Positions 36,940-48,400 of a stretch of 64,000 bases of DNA are shown here, one piece after another. The stretch covers positions 3,156,501 to 3,220,500 of the forward strand of contig JAPTOF010000006.1 of assembly GCA_028554755.1 (NCBI GenBank), in the 5' to 3' direction. The notes below the pieces were generated by a model. It made no database searches. It was not told the origin of the DNA and was given only the letters and a program-made list of their open reading frames with translations. Numbering within the stretch: position 1 is the first letter of the stretch; the number at the start of each line of letters is the position of its first letter. This DNA is from Cordia subcordata. Its lineage: Eukaryota > Streptophyta > Magnoliopsida > Boraginales > Cordiaceae. The position numbers and the translations under genes were made by a program.

Positions 36940-38164
36940 GTTAAAACATTTAAACATCCCTCTCGTTCGTTCGGAGGTGCAACACATTGGATTCCAGTAA
37001 TTAAGCACTTTGGCCACGTTTAGTCATCTAATTTTATAATTGCCTGTTATATTGAGTTTAGTGTAGCCATATGATTGATTACCAAAATGTCCGGCATAAC
37101 ATTTGAAAAGAGAAGTAATTGAAAATTCAAAAAAGATTCGGTAGAACAAATTTTGCATGTGATCACATGATCAAATTAGGTCGGTTCCAAAATACCCGCT
37201 TGGTTACTAAGGAAAAGCTGATGTTCATTCGTATTTCAACATAGGAACCCCAGGTGCATGGATTTATGTGAGATATGATATAAACAATTTTAAACAATTT
37301 TTTTTTTTGACATGTTGGTTACGTGATGTTTAGAGTGTGTTTCGTTCTTTTCTTCTTTGTTTTCTCATGAATTTTGACGAAATGGGTAATGATGTAATAA
37401 GACTTAAACTTACAGTTTGTTGTGATGATCTCTAAAAAAGATGGAATTGTTTTGAGACATTTCTCTCTTTCCTTTTTCTTTTTTAAAATTAGATTCTAAC
37501 CACATGAGAACAATAACTATATGACCACAACCTATAATATTTATTTTTTAAAATTATTATTTTGCGTTCTGACCAGTTAAAGTATGTGTGCAGTAGATGC
37601 ATAACCACTTTAGATTCTATGAATTGTCTAAAGTGTTACCGGTCTTTAACAACAATCATTTAATGACTAATATATAATTACACTGTGCTGTAAGTTGCTA
37701 TACTTTTGACGAATTTGATATACTCCCAAACAAAAACGAAGAAGAAAATCATAGAAGCACCTTAGCATCTCCTTCTTTAGGTCTGCATGCATAAAGAGGA
37801 GTCATGTTAGATATCACTTTAAATTTATCACTCAAATATCGTATTTTATATGCATGCCTAGTTAGCATAATAAGAGAAGAGAAAAAAATTGAAAAATTTC
37901 TCAAATTTTAATGTCAACTAGACATACACCAAGGAGATAAAAAGAGGATGATATGTAACATACTCCATAATGAACATTATTCGAAAATTGAATTTCTAAT
38001 CCTCCAGAAAAGTAAACCGCAATCAGGCAGAAGAAAATTACCCTCTGAAATTAAGAACTATCACAGTTTCTTACCTTAATTAACAATTAATCAAAGTTTC
38101 TAAGAATTGTTACCTAACAACATATATACGCGTGAAAACATACGCGTGAATCTTCACCATAGGA

Positions 38165-38252
38165 TGTTAGAATATATAATTATTATCTATAAAAAGGTCA
38201 ATAGAGCTCATTGTAGGATAGAATTTTAGACACTTTGATATGGTATTAAAGT
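38165..38252 (+). mobile_element. LTR/PBS fragment related to TRIM-type elements
   Basis: It begins TGTTAGAATATATAATTATT and is followed at 38241 by TGGTATTAAAGT, close to the initiator-Met primer-binding site. It resembles one LTR end plus PBS. No second LTR was recognised. Confidence 0.4.
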
Positions 38253-38410
38253 TGAAGATTAGTATAACTTTGTCCGTCTACGTTTCATTTAAAGCTTCTA
38301 GCTAGCTTTCTCCATTTGTGTAATTCGTGACCTAGTGTGTTATTTTTCAGTGATTAATTTACCTCAACATAATTTTCAAATCGGTTGCACATAAAAAATA
38401 TACATTAGTA

Positions 38411-38600
38411 AGGGCTTGTTTGGATATTTTTAAGGAAAAAAGAATTTTTTTTGAAAAAACACATTCTTTTTACAACAACTATTCGACTTACCTTCTAAAA
38501 AAACTAAAAAAGGTCAAAATTTTATCTTTTCAAAAAAACACATTTTAAAAAATTATTGAAGAAAATACTTTTAAGAAAAACCATTCTCGAGCAGCTCTTA
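38411..38600. mobile_element. MITE-like element, family A
   Basis: It begins AGGGCTTGTTTGGATATTTT and ends near CTCGAGCAGCTCTTA, with a T-rich then A-rich interior as in the other copies. The 3' terminus is degraded. Confidence 0.6.
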
Positions 38601-38625
38601 GTCAGAAATATTCTCAAGACAGAAG

Positions 38626-38753
38626 GCCAACTTCCAAAAGAATTAGAAATAGTTTAAGTAATTGCGACACCCTTCGCTAGATATGAAATTTTGGGTTCAA
38701 ATTTCATAAGGCGGAAGATTTATTAAAAAAAAAAAAAAAAAAGCCAACTTCCA
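38626..38753 (+). mobile_element. tRNA-derived SINE with 11-bp target-site duplication
   Basis: The 11-mer GCCAACTTCCA is present at 38626-38636 and 38743-38753. The 106-bp insert has an A-box-like TAGTTTAAGTAATTG, a B-box-like TGGGTTCAAATTTC about 35 bp further on, and an A run at 38725-38742. Pol III boxes, a poly(A) tail and a perfect duplication together define a SINE in plus orientation. Confidence 0.85.
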
Positions 38754-39118
38754 GAACTTTGAATGTTATAATAACGCATATACATAATTGATTGTCGCTA
38801 AGGAGTTTATTAGGTATTGCCGTTAGTCCGACACAAAGAAACCTTTCGAAAGAAAAAAAAAAAAAAAAAGGAAGAAATAACAGAACATTAGCCTCCTTCA
38901 TTGACCACCACTAGCCTTGTGCGTGTAAATTTCAAGTGATTGAGTCATTAGTCCTCACACACATATATATCCCAGTCAAGACATCACCCATTGCCCCGAA
39001 TCATCACTGCACCTTCTTCTTCAACCCCCTATACACATCTCATTAATTTCTTTCCTTCTTTTATAAGCCGCCCTTCTAATTTGTCCCTAACACATTATTT
39101 TTCTCTAGCAGAAAAAAA

Positions 39119-41204
39119 ATGGGGATTTTGAAAGAAGAGAGAACAAAGAGAGTACTAAGATGGGTGAAAACTATCTTCGTATTGATCACCATGTTGATAT
39201 CACTCCTATTAGTCTCAGCTCCAATTCTCCTCGTACTCGCGGACGCCCTCCTCCCTTCGGCCTTATTATCGGCCTCCTTGTCTCCGGCATCGCTATCGTT
39301 ACGCACTCTTTCTTCTCACCTAAGCAACTACGATTTCCGGTCATCCCTTATCGACATACCTCTCATCTCCATTGTTAGGTCGATCATCATCCTATGTAAG
39401 TATTTAATTTCCCGAGTGACTTAAAAACATTACTCTTTTTGTCTTTCGATTTAAATATTTCTACGATCTTACGACTAATGAAAGATTATTAAAAAAAAAA
39501 AAATGTTGCCTAGGTGTATATAGTTTGTGTGATGGTCCGAGGCTATCAAGAGGGCCGTATTTGAGTATAGCCACGATGTGTTCGGTGTCGTCTTTGGTGT
39601 TCGTGTCGTTTAAGGCATCCTATGTTTTCAGCAACCAAAGTAATATTGATCGAGATGGATATGTCCGAGCCATGGAAGTGGCATTGTTCGCGTGTTCATT
39701 GGCTTTGGCGATTGGTCACGTCGTGGTGGCTTATAGAATAAGTTGCAGAGAGCGAAGGAAGCTTCTTGTGTACCAGATTGACATTGAAGCTGTAAGTACT
39801 CCTAAATCATTCCATCCCTTTAACTTCCCTTTTATCTTTGCAAATTGGACCTTTGCAAATTGGAAAATTAGTGAATGTGTGGAGGGCATATGTGTCAATT
39901 GAGCTGGAGTTTTTAAAAAATATCAATGATTATTGGAGTATATTTTATTGGGTCATTGGGTGTACAGATGAAACTTTGACCTTGGGCTGCAAGTTGCGTG
40001 GGTCCCATTATCATATCGGGCACACCAAACGTATTTGAAATGTTCCACTAGTTGACATTTTACCGTCCGTATGAATTTCCTTGCAACCCTTTCTTATTTT
40101 TTTTAAAAAAGGGTTAACCAAAGGAGAAACCCCTTTCCCACCTGGCCAGAGGCCCCTTAACCAAGCGGGAGGTAAATCGAGGGATGTGCGTGAGTGGCAG
40201 CCCGACCAGGGAGAAGACCAACGGGCGTGGAAATCCAAAGAATGACGCATGATATTTCGGTGAATCGCCACACTGAATTTCGATCCGCGTTGTCGAGTGT
40301 CTCCACCCTAATCACCTTCTTATTTGTAATTACGTAAAGTCCGATAAAGTGAAATATTGTGATAATTATTCTTTTAGCCTTAGTAGTAAGGGAGTATTTA
40401 AGTGGTAATATAATTATCATAAAATTGTTGTTAATTTCCTGTTATTATGTCATAATTAACGAGAAAAGATTCAAATACTTCATTTAGGGCCTATTTAAAA
40501 ATTAAATTTTTAAGAAAAAATACTAAAATTTTTTTATTCTTTTTGTAATAATAATTGCTTGTCTCGATTTGACAAAAGTTAAAACTCTAAAAAGTTCAAA
40601 TATAATTTTTTTAAAAGCCAAAATTTTTAACATATTAAAAAATTAATTTTATTAAAAAAATACTTAAGAAAAAAATCAATTCAAACAAGTAGGATGATTT
40701 TTCATCTCGTTCAATTAATAATTCAAGAGAATACAAATTCGAAAACTGTAAGCAGCCTTAAATGTGCACATGTAGAAAGGTCGTGTAGGATTTGGTTGTC
40801 TCATCTGCTTTTGTCTGTAATGCCAATATGAAATAGCACCAACTTTAAACGGTTTGAAAACAGAAAAGATTTTTATGAATCATTTTGGTTTTATATTTTC
40901 TTTTTCTCTTTTTCTTTTTGAAAAGTGAGGAATACCATGAGAAATTCTTGTATATTTGAAGTGGCTTTCACACCTTATTTATATCTAAGCACAAAATGCT
41001 TTCACATTCAAAAGCCACCTTTGGTAAATTTATTCATTTTTATTTTTAGCTTTTACATATACTCTCTTAGTGATTGGCATCTCTTTATAATATCTTCGAA
41101 TATATTAATGATGTCCAATATGGTTCACATGTATGCAGGTATCAGCCTGCAAGAATGGATTTTCGAGATATCAAAAAATACTCCAGGAAGAGAGAGTCAA
41201 GTGA
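39119..41204 (+). CDS. Conserved plant four-helix membrane protein of unknown function (3 exons, 206 aa)
   Basis: Exons: 39119-39395, 39514-39791, 41139-41204. The protein begins MGILKEERTKRVLRW and is rich in hydrophobic segments: about 15-43 (TIFVLITMLISLLLVSAPIL), 80-96 (around SIVRSIIILCVYSLC), 105-127 (LSIATMCSVSSLVFVSFKA) and 146-168 (VALFACSLALAIGHVVVAY). A basic stretch, SCRERRKLL, follows, and the tail ends near ILQEERVK. Joining exon 1 to exon 2 recreates ILCVYSLCDGPRLSRGPYL, which I recall from plant proteins annotated only as uncharacterised or transmembrane. The positive-inside pattern suggests both termini face the cytosol. I do not recognise a function. Exon 3 is short (21 codons) and is placed by phase and a clean TGCAG acceptor, so it is the least certain part. 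Intron 2 (1.35 kb) contains a MITE and a GC-rich SINE-like block. Confidence 0.8.
40085..40330 (-). mobile_element. GC-rich SINE-like block in an intron
   Basis: About 230 bp, markedly GC-richer than the surrounding intron, next to a T run at 40099. On the minus strand it carries GCGGATCGAAATTC, a weak B-box match, and its T-run end would be an A tail. Identification is tentative. It could be another high-GC repeat. Confidence 0.35.
40485..40693. mobile_element. MITE-like element, family A (degraded)
   Basis: It begins TAGGGCCTATTTAAAAATTA and ends near AATCAATTCAAACAAGTAGG, with the family's T-rich to A-rich interior. It lies in intron 2 of the membrane-protein gene. Confidence 0.45.
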
Positions 41205-44200
41205 CAAGGAATATGAAGAATGTGGAATTCATATTATTTTTTTATTAGTTTCAGATTTTCCAAATCCAGGTTTCAGGTAATACATCCAGAAAATCTCTAT
41301 TTAAAAATGAAAAAAAAAAAATTTGTCTGTTTTGTAAACTGATTTTAACTGTATAACCCATGTGCTCCCCCTGGAATATTAACCGTCCATCACTTTGGCT
41401 AATACAACGGATCTATTTTTTGCAGGCATCCGAAGGAGATCTGAGACCTGCTGGTTGAAGGAGTGAAAACATGTGGCTATATGATATAGATGGATCCGTA
41501 ATACTTTATATTATCTTTTTTCCTCTCTTCTTGTACAGTGAAAAATTACGTAAAGAATGTTATATTTCTCATGTATATGACAGAAAATTTGTTCGTACAA
41601 GAAGGGTGAAGTAGTGAATACGAAATTAGTATAGAGAATTTTGCGTGGATGTATATTTATATTGGTGCTTCTTATAGACATAGAAGAAGCAGTGAGGTAG
41701 AATGGGTCTTATTGCCCAGTGTCCTTACCGTGTACATATATTTTGTTATAAATGAAAAAGAAAATCATTTCCAGCAAAATTGTTTGAGAATTAACCAAAA
41801 TTTTGTGTAATGATACCTCGTAGTTATTCGAAGAAGATCCGAATCCAATAATACTATAACTTTATAAAGATTTGTTGATCTAAAATGATCTAGTTGAGCT
41901 GAAATAAGAAAGTGTTAACAAAAAATTTGACTTATTTCTCATGTACCAGTGGAACATGTTTCAAACTTCAATAAAAAAAATTAAAGTCAATTGAGCCACG
42001 TCTATGTAACAACACAATGAACTCACGTCTATGTAGCTTGGTTGGATTTGATGACTTCTAAAGCGAATTCGTGTGAGCTTTAGAACTTAAAAGCCGAACA
42101 AAAATCTGACTTTTTATATAGTTTGGGTCCTCTTGCAACCTTGGTTCTTGGAAAGGGCAAAGCAAATGCATTATTCCATGTGATGTCAGGCCCACTCAAC
42201 TTGTTATACAAGTACCTGAAGTCTTCTATTTTTAGGGTCACGTTCAAGTTAATGAATCAGATAACGAATTAAGATATTGAATTGGTCTTGCATACAATTA
42301 TATTCACTTATTTCATAGAAATTTTTTATTTTTTTTTGTTTATTTTTGTACGTACAAGTGTTGTGCGAATTTGAACATAATAAGATAACAAGAAGTTCTA
42401 TAGTAAGAAAATATCCCAATCATTTTCATTTCATCATGGATAAATCCATATTTAAGATGCCTGAAATGTGGGCACTCACACATTGATATATATTCATACA
42501 GCCAGAGGACGTACATGAAGGAAGACAACTTGTATGGTTGTATAGTTGATTTCTGACCTGAGGGAAACGACAATAACTGGATATACCCCATGCCTTAAGA
42601 GTATGCACTATCACCATTATATTCTTGAATTTTTACTCAAAAGAATGTAATGAAAAAGTGAACACAACTTTTCCAGCTACTGAAGTCATGCCAACTAAGC
42701 GAAATTTCTGTCTCGAGTTTTTCACTTGAACAGAGTGTCGCAGCCGGCAATATCTTTATTGGATATACATTAAAAAGAAGACAACTTGTAAAGTTCATCG
42801 AAAACATAGGAATTGCGCAACTCTTACCTGGAAAATCCTTCCACTATCGTATGTGTTATGTGTATTGAGTTACAAATTGGCAAGCGCAACCACTAAATTG
42901 TTAGTTAAGGTACATGGCAGCGATCTAACGTCTATAAGAAGGAGAAAATAAGTTCATCTTCCAATGAACATATTTGTTGGATGGGTTTTTTTTTTACTAC
43001 TCTTAGCGTGCTGTTTTAAGTCTAATATAACTTGAAACATGCTATCTCAAAGCACAAAAAGAAAAGGGGAAAAAAAGAAAAAGAAAAAAGCAATCTCACC
43101 ATTGACATTTCTAGAACTATTTTTTTAGTGATTGTCTGCTTAAAATCCGTTATGAGTAAGCCAATCTTGCTCGGATAATTCTCCCACTTAGTTGCACATT
43201 GTAGTAGTTATTAACCATTTAAGCAGTAAGATTAAAGACTCTGGTACTTCTTGCACTTTGGGAACATTAATTTTCAGTATGTATATTATATATATGATGG
43301 CAAAAACATTTGAATGGCAAAAACATTTGAATCAATCTATATCATTCAGGCAGGTGACTTGTAAACAAAATTATCCAAAAGCACTGGTGACGCCGTCTAA
43401 TCAGCTTTTGGTGCAAGCATAGATTTAATTTATTCGTTCCTCCACTTGGTAGTGAATTATTGGACACAATTTAGAATTTGCGACAAACTTTTCCATAAAG
43501 TTTCTCCGATGGAAACCCCGTAATTTAAATCTAGCACGTCCTACTCGCCTGGTCATGAGTTTGTATCTTTTTTCTGGTTAGGTTATCCAAAAGGGCCATT
43601 GCAAGCAAATCTTGAACCCTATAAAAATATATCAAAATACAAATCCACTCTATTAAGAGTTAGACGTGAGTGATTTATAAGTAAATGTTGTGAATTTAAA
43701 TAACTTTTTATAAATTATTTTGAACACAAAAAATTTGATGTTTGCTAATAACTTCAAAACCCAAATAATAATTCTTTGTTAACCATATATACTAGTCACG
43801 TTTGCGGATTTAGGGTTCTGAATCTAGAGTTAAAAATAACCATTAGAATAAAATAGCATTGGTGGTTCAGGGTGAGAATCACAAGTGTTGAATAAACAAA
43901 AGTTGCCTAAATTTACAGATCATACTTGTGCGATAATTGAAAGATGTTGGCCCTATCGGAGCATCGGTTAGGTGATCGTGAGGTACTAGAGGATAAAGCA
44001 TTAAACCGGACAAAAAAGTTCCCAGCAATGTTTGATTGCTTGAGAAATTAATTAATTAATATATTTATAGTATTTTTATCAAACTTGATCAGCATCGGCC
44101 TAAAATAATCCAAATTAATACTTGACCTCCAAAAAAACAGAAAAAAAAAAGAAAGAAAGAAAGAAAAAGATCAGCAACAACTTTTTGTCTTGACACAATA

Positions 44201-44697
44201 GTTGGGCGCTGCTCTGGCATAAGAACAAAGTTGACAACTCCATTGACAAATGGTGAAATTGCAAAAAGGGCCCTCTAAAAATTATCTTAGATTGCTCTAG
44301 CATAGAGACACACGTACGCATGTTAATAATATATATTTTCTAATGTCATTGTTATAATCTGTAACAGCTTTACGCCTCGTGTACAATAATGATGTAGAAT
44401 GAATTATAGAAATTTCCAAAAATTTATTTGGATTGTCTCATTCAACTACTTAAGGCAAAGATATGTATAAAGCATATATTATGATTGGCAAAGGCTGCAG
44501 TTTTAGCTCAATCCCTCTTCAAGGATGGATTTTAACTCTAACAAGTCTATATTTAGTGGGGTCATATGTTTTTAATGAGTTATACCTATTTTTTTCGTAT
44601 AATTTGTGACTTTTTCTTAACGTTCTTTCTATTTTAATGTACAAATTCCATTAAAAATAAACGAAAAAAACACGTACTAATAACCCGAAATGAAAAA

Positions 44698-44716
44698 ATA
44701 TATATATATATATATT
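44698..44716. repeat. (TA)n microsatellite
   Basis: Short uninterrupted TA repeat. Confidence 0.85.
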
Positions 44717-44776
44717 CGTGTTTACTGATAACTTCTTTATTGGACGAAAAGTCTTCCACATCCTAAGAAATTTCCA

Positions 44777-44831
44777 GCTGGTTTAAGAATTTGTTTACCC
44801 AAAAAAAAAAAAAAAAGGCTGGTTTAAGAAT
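44777..44831 (+). mobile_element. 27-bp retroposon scar with 14-bp target-site duplication
   Basis: GCTGGTTTAAGAAT is present at 44777-44790 and 44818-44831. Between the copies lies only TTGTTTACCC followed by 16 A and one G. This is the outcome expected when target-primed reverse transcription aborts almost at once. The 3' end resembles that of the LINE tail at 17325-17649. Confidence 0.8.
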
Positions 44832-44984
44832 GTCGCAAGTATGTGTTGCTTGTGGACTTCAACGCGTCATTTCCTTGGACCGGTTTTTGATTTTTGAGGA
44901 TATAATCAGTTTTGAGTTTATTATGATTTCAACCTACAATTTTGCTAATCCAATTCTCCGATCGTGGTTGAGTTTGGTTTACGA

Positions 44985-45275
44985 CTTTGGGCTTGTTTTC
45001 TCTATTGGGTCTTGTAGGCTTCTTGGACTATCTCTACTGGCCCATTTGTAAATAACCAAAAGCCCAATTTTAAAATTTTTTTAAAAATAAGTGCTTTAGA
45101 TAGGAATAAAACGAAACAAGATTTGATTGCCAAACGGTTTGCACAGTATTTTGGGTCAATGACCCATGTCTTGGCCCATTTTCATCAAGATTACTTTGTT
45201 ACTACATTACCAATCCCAATCCCCACTATTGCCCAGACGAAAGTGTAGGCCCAGTTTAGAGCCCATAATTTATGT
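44985..45275 (+). promoter_or_regulatory. Cluster of site II-type TGGGCY motifs upstream of NUP88
   Basis: GGCCCA (reverse of TGGGCC) occurs at 45039, 45173 and 45248. Further GGGCTT, AGCCCA and GAGCCCA variants lie around them, within 450 bp of the NUP88 start codon. Such site II elements are typical of promoters of plant housekeeping and proliferation genes (TCP targets). Function here is inferred from motif density only. Confidence 0.5.
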
Positions 45276-45420
45276 CATTTATCGTGACGGCGTCGTTTCA
45301 CGAATTTGCCGGTTAAAAGCTTGGGAATAGCGGTCTCTCTCCAACACAGAAGAGCCTAAGCAAAGCTAGTGAAGCCGGACAGACCAAAACGTTCTTTACG
45401 GTGACGGAGGAAATCTGAAA

Positions 45421-48400
45421 ATGAGATTCGGTTTCGACTCAACGGAGACTAACGACGACGTCAATAACGTCTGTCAACCTTTGACGTCTCCGTCACCGTC
45501 AACCTCAACTCCGAAAGAAGACCTCCAGTGGTTCCCACTCCAGCACTATCCTCTCTTCTCCGCCGTCGACGGCGGCGGAGGCAGAGGCGACACCGCACTT
45601 CTTTCGTCCACCTCCAAGATGCCTACTAACCTCTTGGCTTGGGATGGAGCATCTCGCCTCTATTTTTGGGACTCTAACAAACGCTGCCTCAATCGGATAT
45701 CCATTAGGTTGGGCGAACCCGACCCGAGTTCGATTCTCGCCGCTTCGCCAGCTAAGGTTTCCTTTTCACCTTCTTTATGCACTGGAAATTTCATTGCTAG
45801 TTTTTTGAATAAGTTAATTGTGCCTGGTCATTTAGTCAGTTGTGTGTTACGTATAGATTTGAAGAAAATTTATAGCTTAGGGTTTATGGGAGGTTTATGC
45901 AATTCGGGTTGTATATAAAGGGAAAAAGACCAAACTCTAAACTATATAAAGATTTTGATTTATGGTGGCTGTACTGTTCATTGTTGAATACTGAAAGACA
46001 ATGACTTAAAAATAATCTCTCTAGGCCTTTAATGGATTCAAGTGTTGAGCACTAAATTATATAGCTATTAACAGATAGGGGGCAAATAGAGCTATAAGAA
46101 TGAAAAGAGTTCTGAATTTGAATGCAATCTTTTGGTATTTCTAGAGACGTACATGCATCTTACTGAAAGTCCTTTTATCGTGAACTTCTACTCTGCATGT
46201 AAGATATCTTTAAGGGTCTTGATATTTCTTATATTGAAAAAGAAACCGGCTACAAAACAGTATTATTTGCACATTGTAATTTAGTGCTTATCTTCACAAT
46301 CGATTGTGGCACTTTATCGTGCCTTAGTCGTCGTATCCCACTTATCAGTCATTTTGAATTGCTTCGAAGTGAATAGTTGATGATTAAAATTTTTATACTA
46401 ATTTCTTCCCACCTACTTGGTGGTTTTTGCTAGGTGTTGCAAGCTGATGGTGATCTCAATTTTGAGGTGTATAATATTTCAATTAATAGAAATGGATCAG
46501 CCTTACTCCTGTTGGGGTTGGAGGGTCTGTGTGTCATGTACCTCTATGGACGGTCTTCTATGAAAGAAAATACCATCATTTGCCGGTATGATCTGATTAT
46601 TTGTCTTAATTGATATCTTGGCATGTAATATCATATTTCCTGTTTTCATAATCAGTGGCATTGTCCTGCTATTATTGATTGCAGCTGTTTCTTATCTTTC
46701 GACTATTTATGTTTGGTTTTCTGCATTCTACATATGTGATTGGCATCAAACAGTATCCTTTGAGATGCTTTTCCAAGTCAAAATACAATGGGCTAAATCT
46801 TGGTAGATTGAATCCAAAAAGCACATCCCCAGATTCAGCTTCATTTTCAACAACTTAATTACCTATTGTTGCTTATGAGTTTTGTAGTTGGTCTTGGAAA
46901 TTTGGCCTGTTCACGGAATGGCCTAACTAAGACTGTTCTGGTGTTCCTCAGCAGACTGAAGTTATTTGCAGTTGTTTTCTTCTTGGTGATCAGATGATTC
47001 TCTCTAATGTTATGTATAAGTTGGCAGATTTTAAAATGTATGAATTGTAAAACAATTATGCTTGCTGCGAAGTCTCCACATTGTGACATCTGATGTTACA
47101 TATAGTTGTCATATGCAAGTTAATTATATAATTTTCACTTATAATATGATAAATGAAGATTTTAAGGTTTTACCTTCTCGTTCAATAACTTAACTACAAT
47201 GACGTCAGACTGACTTACAATGCAATACTTTTTGTAAACTTTGTTCACAGGACAATATCTATTGGATCAGAAATATATTTTAACAGAAACAGTGTTATAC
47301 GCACGTTACAGATTTCTTGGCACCCATACAGTGATACTCATCTGGGTGTTCTGTCTTCTGATTCAGTTTTCAGGTATTGCCTTTTGCTGTGTCTTGCTAA
47401 AAGTCTATCAGATGTCTGCTTGATTATGCTTTTGTGTCTTGGATTACTGGCCCATCAATTGACTAGATTAGGAATTTGTGTTCTTTATATTCTTTTTATG
47501 CTTAGGTCCAGCCGTGGTTTGCTTATACTGCTTTTTCTTGCCGTATCAAGAAGGGTTATGCTATGAAGTGTTTCCTTACAAATATGCTGTGTTTATATGC
47601 ATGAAAAGATGGAATGGATTTATTGCACTCAGTATGTATGTTAACCCTTATAATGCTGTTGCTTTTTGGTTGGTTAGCTTATACTGCTTTCGCTTGCTGT
47701 ATCAAGCAGGGTTATGCCATAAAGTGTTTCCTTACGCATATGCTGTGTTTATATACTTGAAAAGATGGAATGAGTTTATTGCACTCAGTATGTATGTTAA
47801 CCCTTATAATGCTGTTGCTTTTTTGTTGGAAGAATCAATTCTTACGTAAGCATATGCTTGGTGCAATCCCCTGATGCCACTATTCTGTATGATGTTTCTC
47901 ATTCTTGAAAGGATGCCCAGAAGTAGAGTTATATTCTCTGAATGGTGACTTTATTACTATTATGGTGACTACATTACTATTCTCATATCATCCTAATAAA
48001 TGAGAAAACTTATATATAAGTTGTTGGTATCAAACATTTGAAGTCTTCTTATATGCCAATTATTTTATTATTCTCAATGTGGAAACTGAGATTTTATATT
48101 GGTTGAAAACCAGGGTATAATTGAGTTTCTTTCTTAGTCTTATATGTTATTATATAGGTTTGTCTTCATTTGATGTTCTTATAGGTTCTTTCTCTTTTTC
48201 CCACATTTTCTTATTTATGTTCTTTTTGTCAACTGAAAGAGCAAAGTTGATTGATATGTATACTGCTTAAAACTCTAGATTGTGCAAACATTATTTTGGT
48301 AAAGGCGTGATTGTCTTAAAAAAGCCTTGTTCATACCTAAATCATGAATTAGGCTATTGTTTAAATACTTTTTCTCTCTCATTTTGGAGCTAATCTCAAT

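Larger units (their letters stand above)
34154..39118. other. Gene-free, repeat-rich spacer and promoter side of the membrane-protein gene
   Basis: AT-rich DNA without a supported gene. It holds a truncated LINE tail with target-site duplication (36860-36939), an LTR-like fragment (38165-38252), a MITE (38411-38600) and a SINE (38626-38753). The last 100 bases, including TTTTATAAGCC near 39060, are the likely core promoter and leader of the gene starting at 39119. Confidence 0.45.
41205..45420. other. Spacer between the membrane-protein gene and NUP88
   Basis: The first part should be the 3' UTR of the upstream gene. A possible 3' UTR intron acceptor, TTTTTTGCAG, occurs near 41425. The middle is AT-rich with no supported gene. 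It contains a TA microsatellite (44698-44716) and a 27-bp retroposon scar (44777-44831). The last 450 bp are the NUP88 promoter, with repeated GGCCCA/AGCCCA motifs. Confidence 0.45.

Noticed and set aside
45757..45918. Extension of NUP88 exon 1 to the stop at 45916-45918
   Set aside because: It is intron read-through. The donor after AAG at 45756 joins in phase to exon 2, consistent with the family.
47478..47849. 123-codon open frame in NUP88 intron 3
   Set aside because: It spans a 156-bp tandem duplication, lies in a different frame from the flanking exon and matches no protein. Noted only as a repeat.
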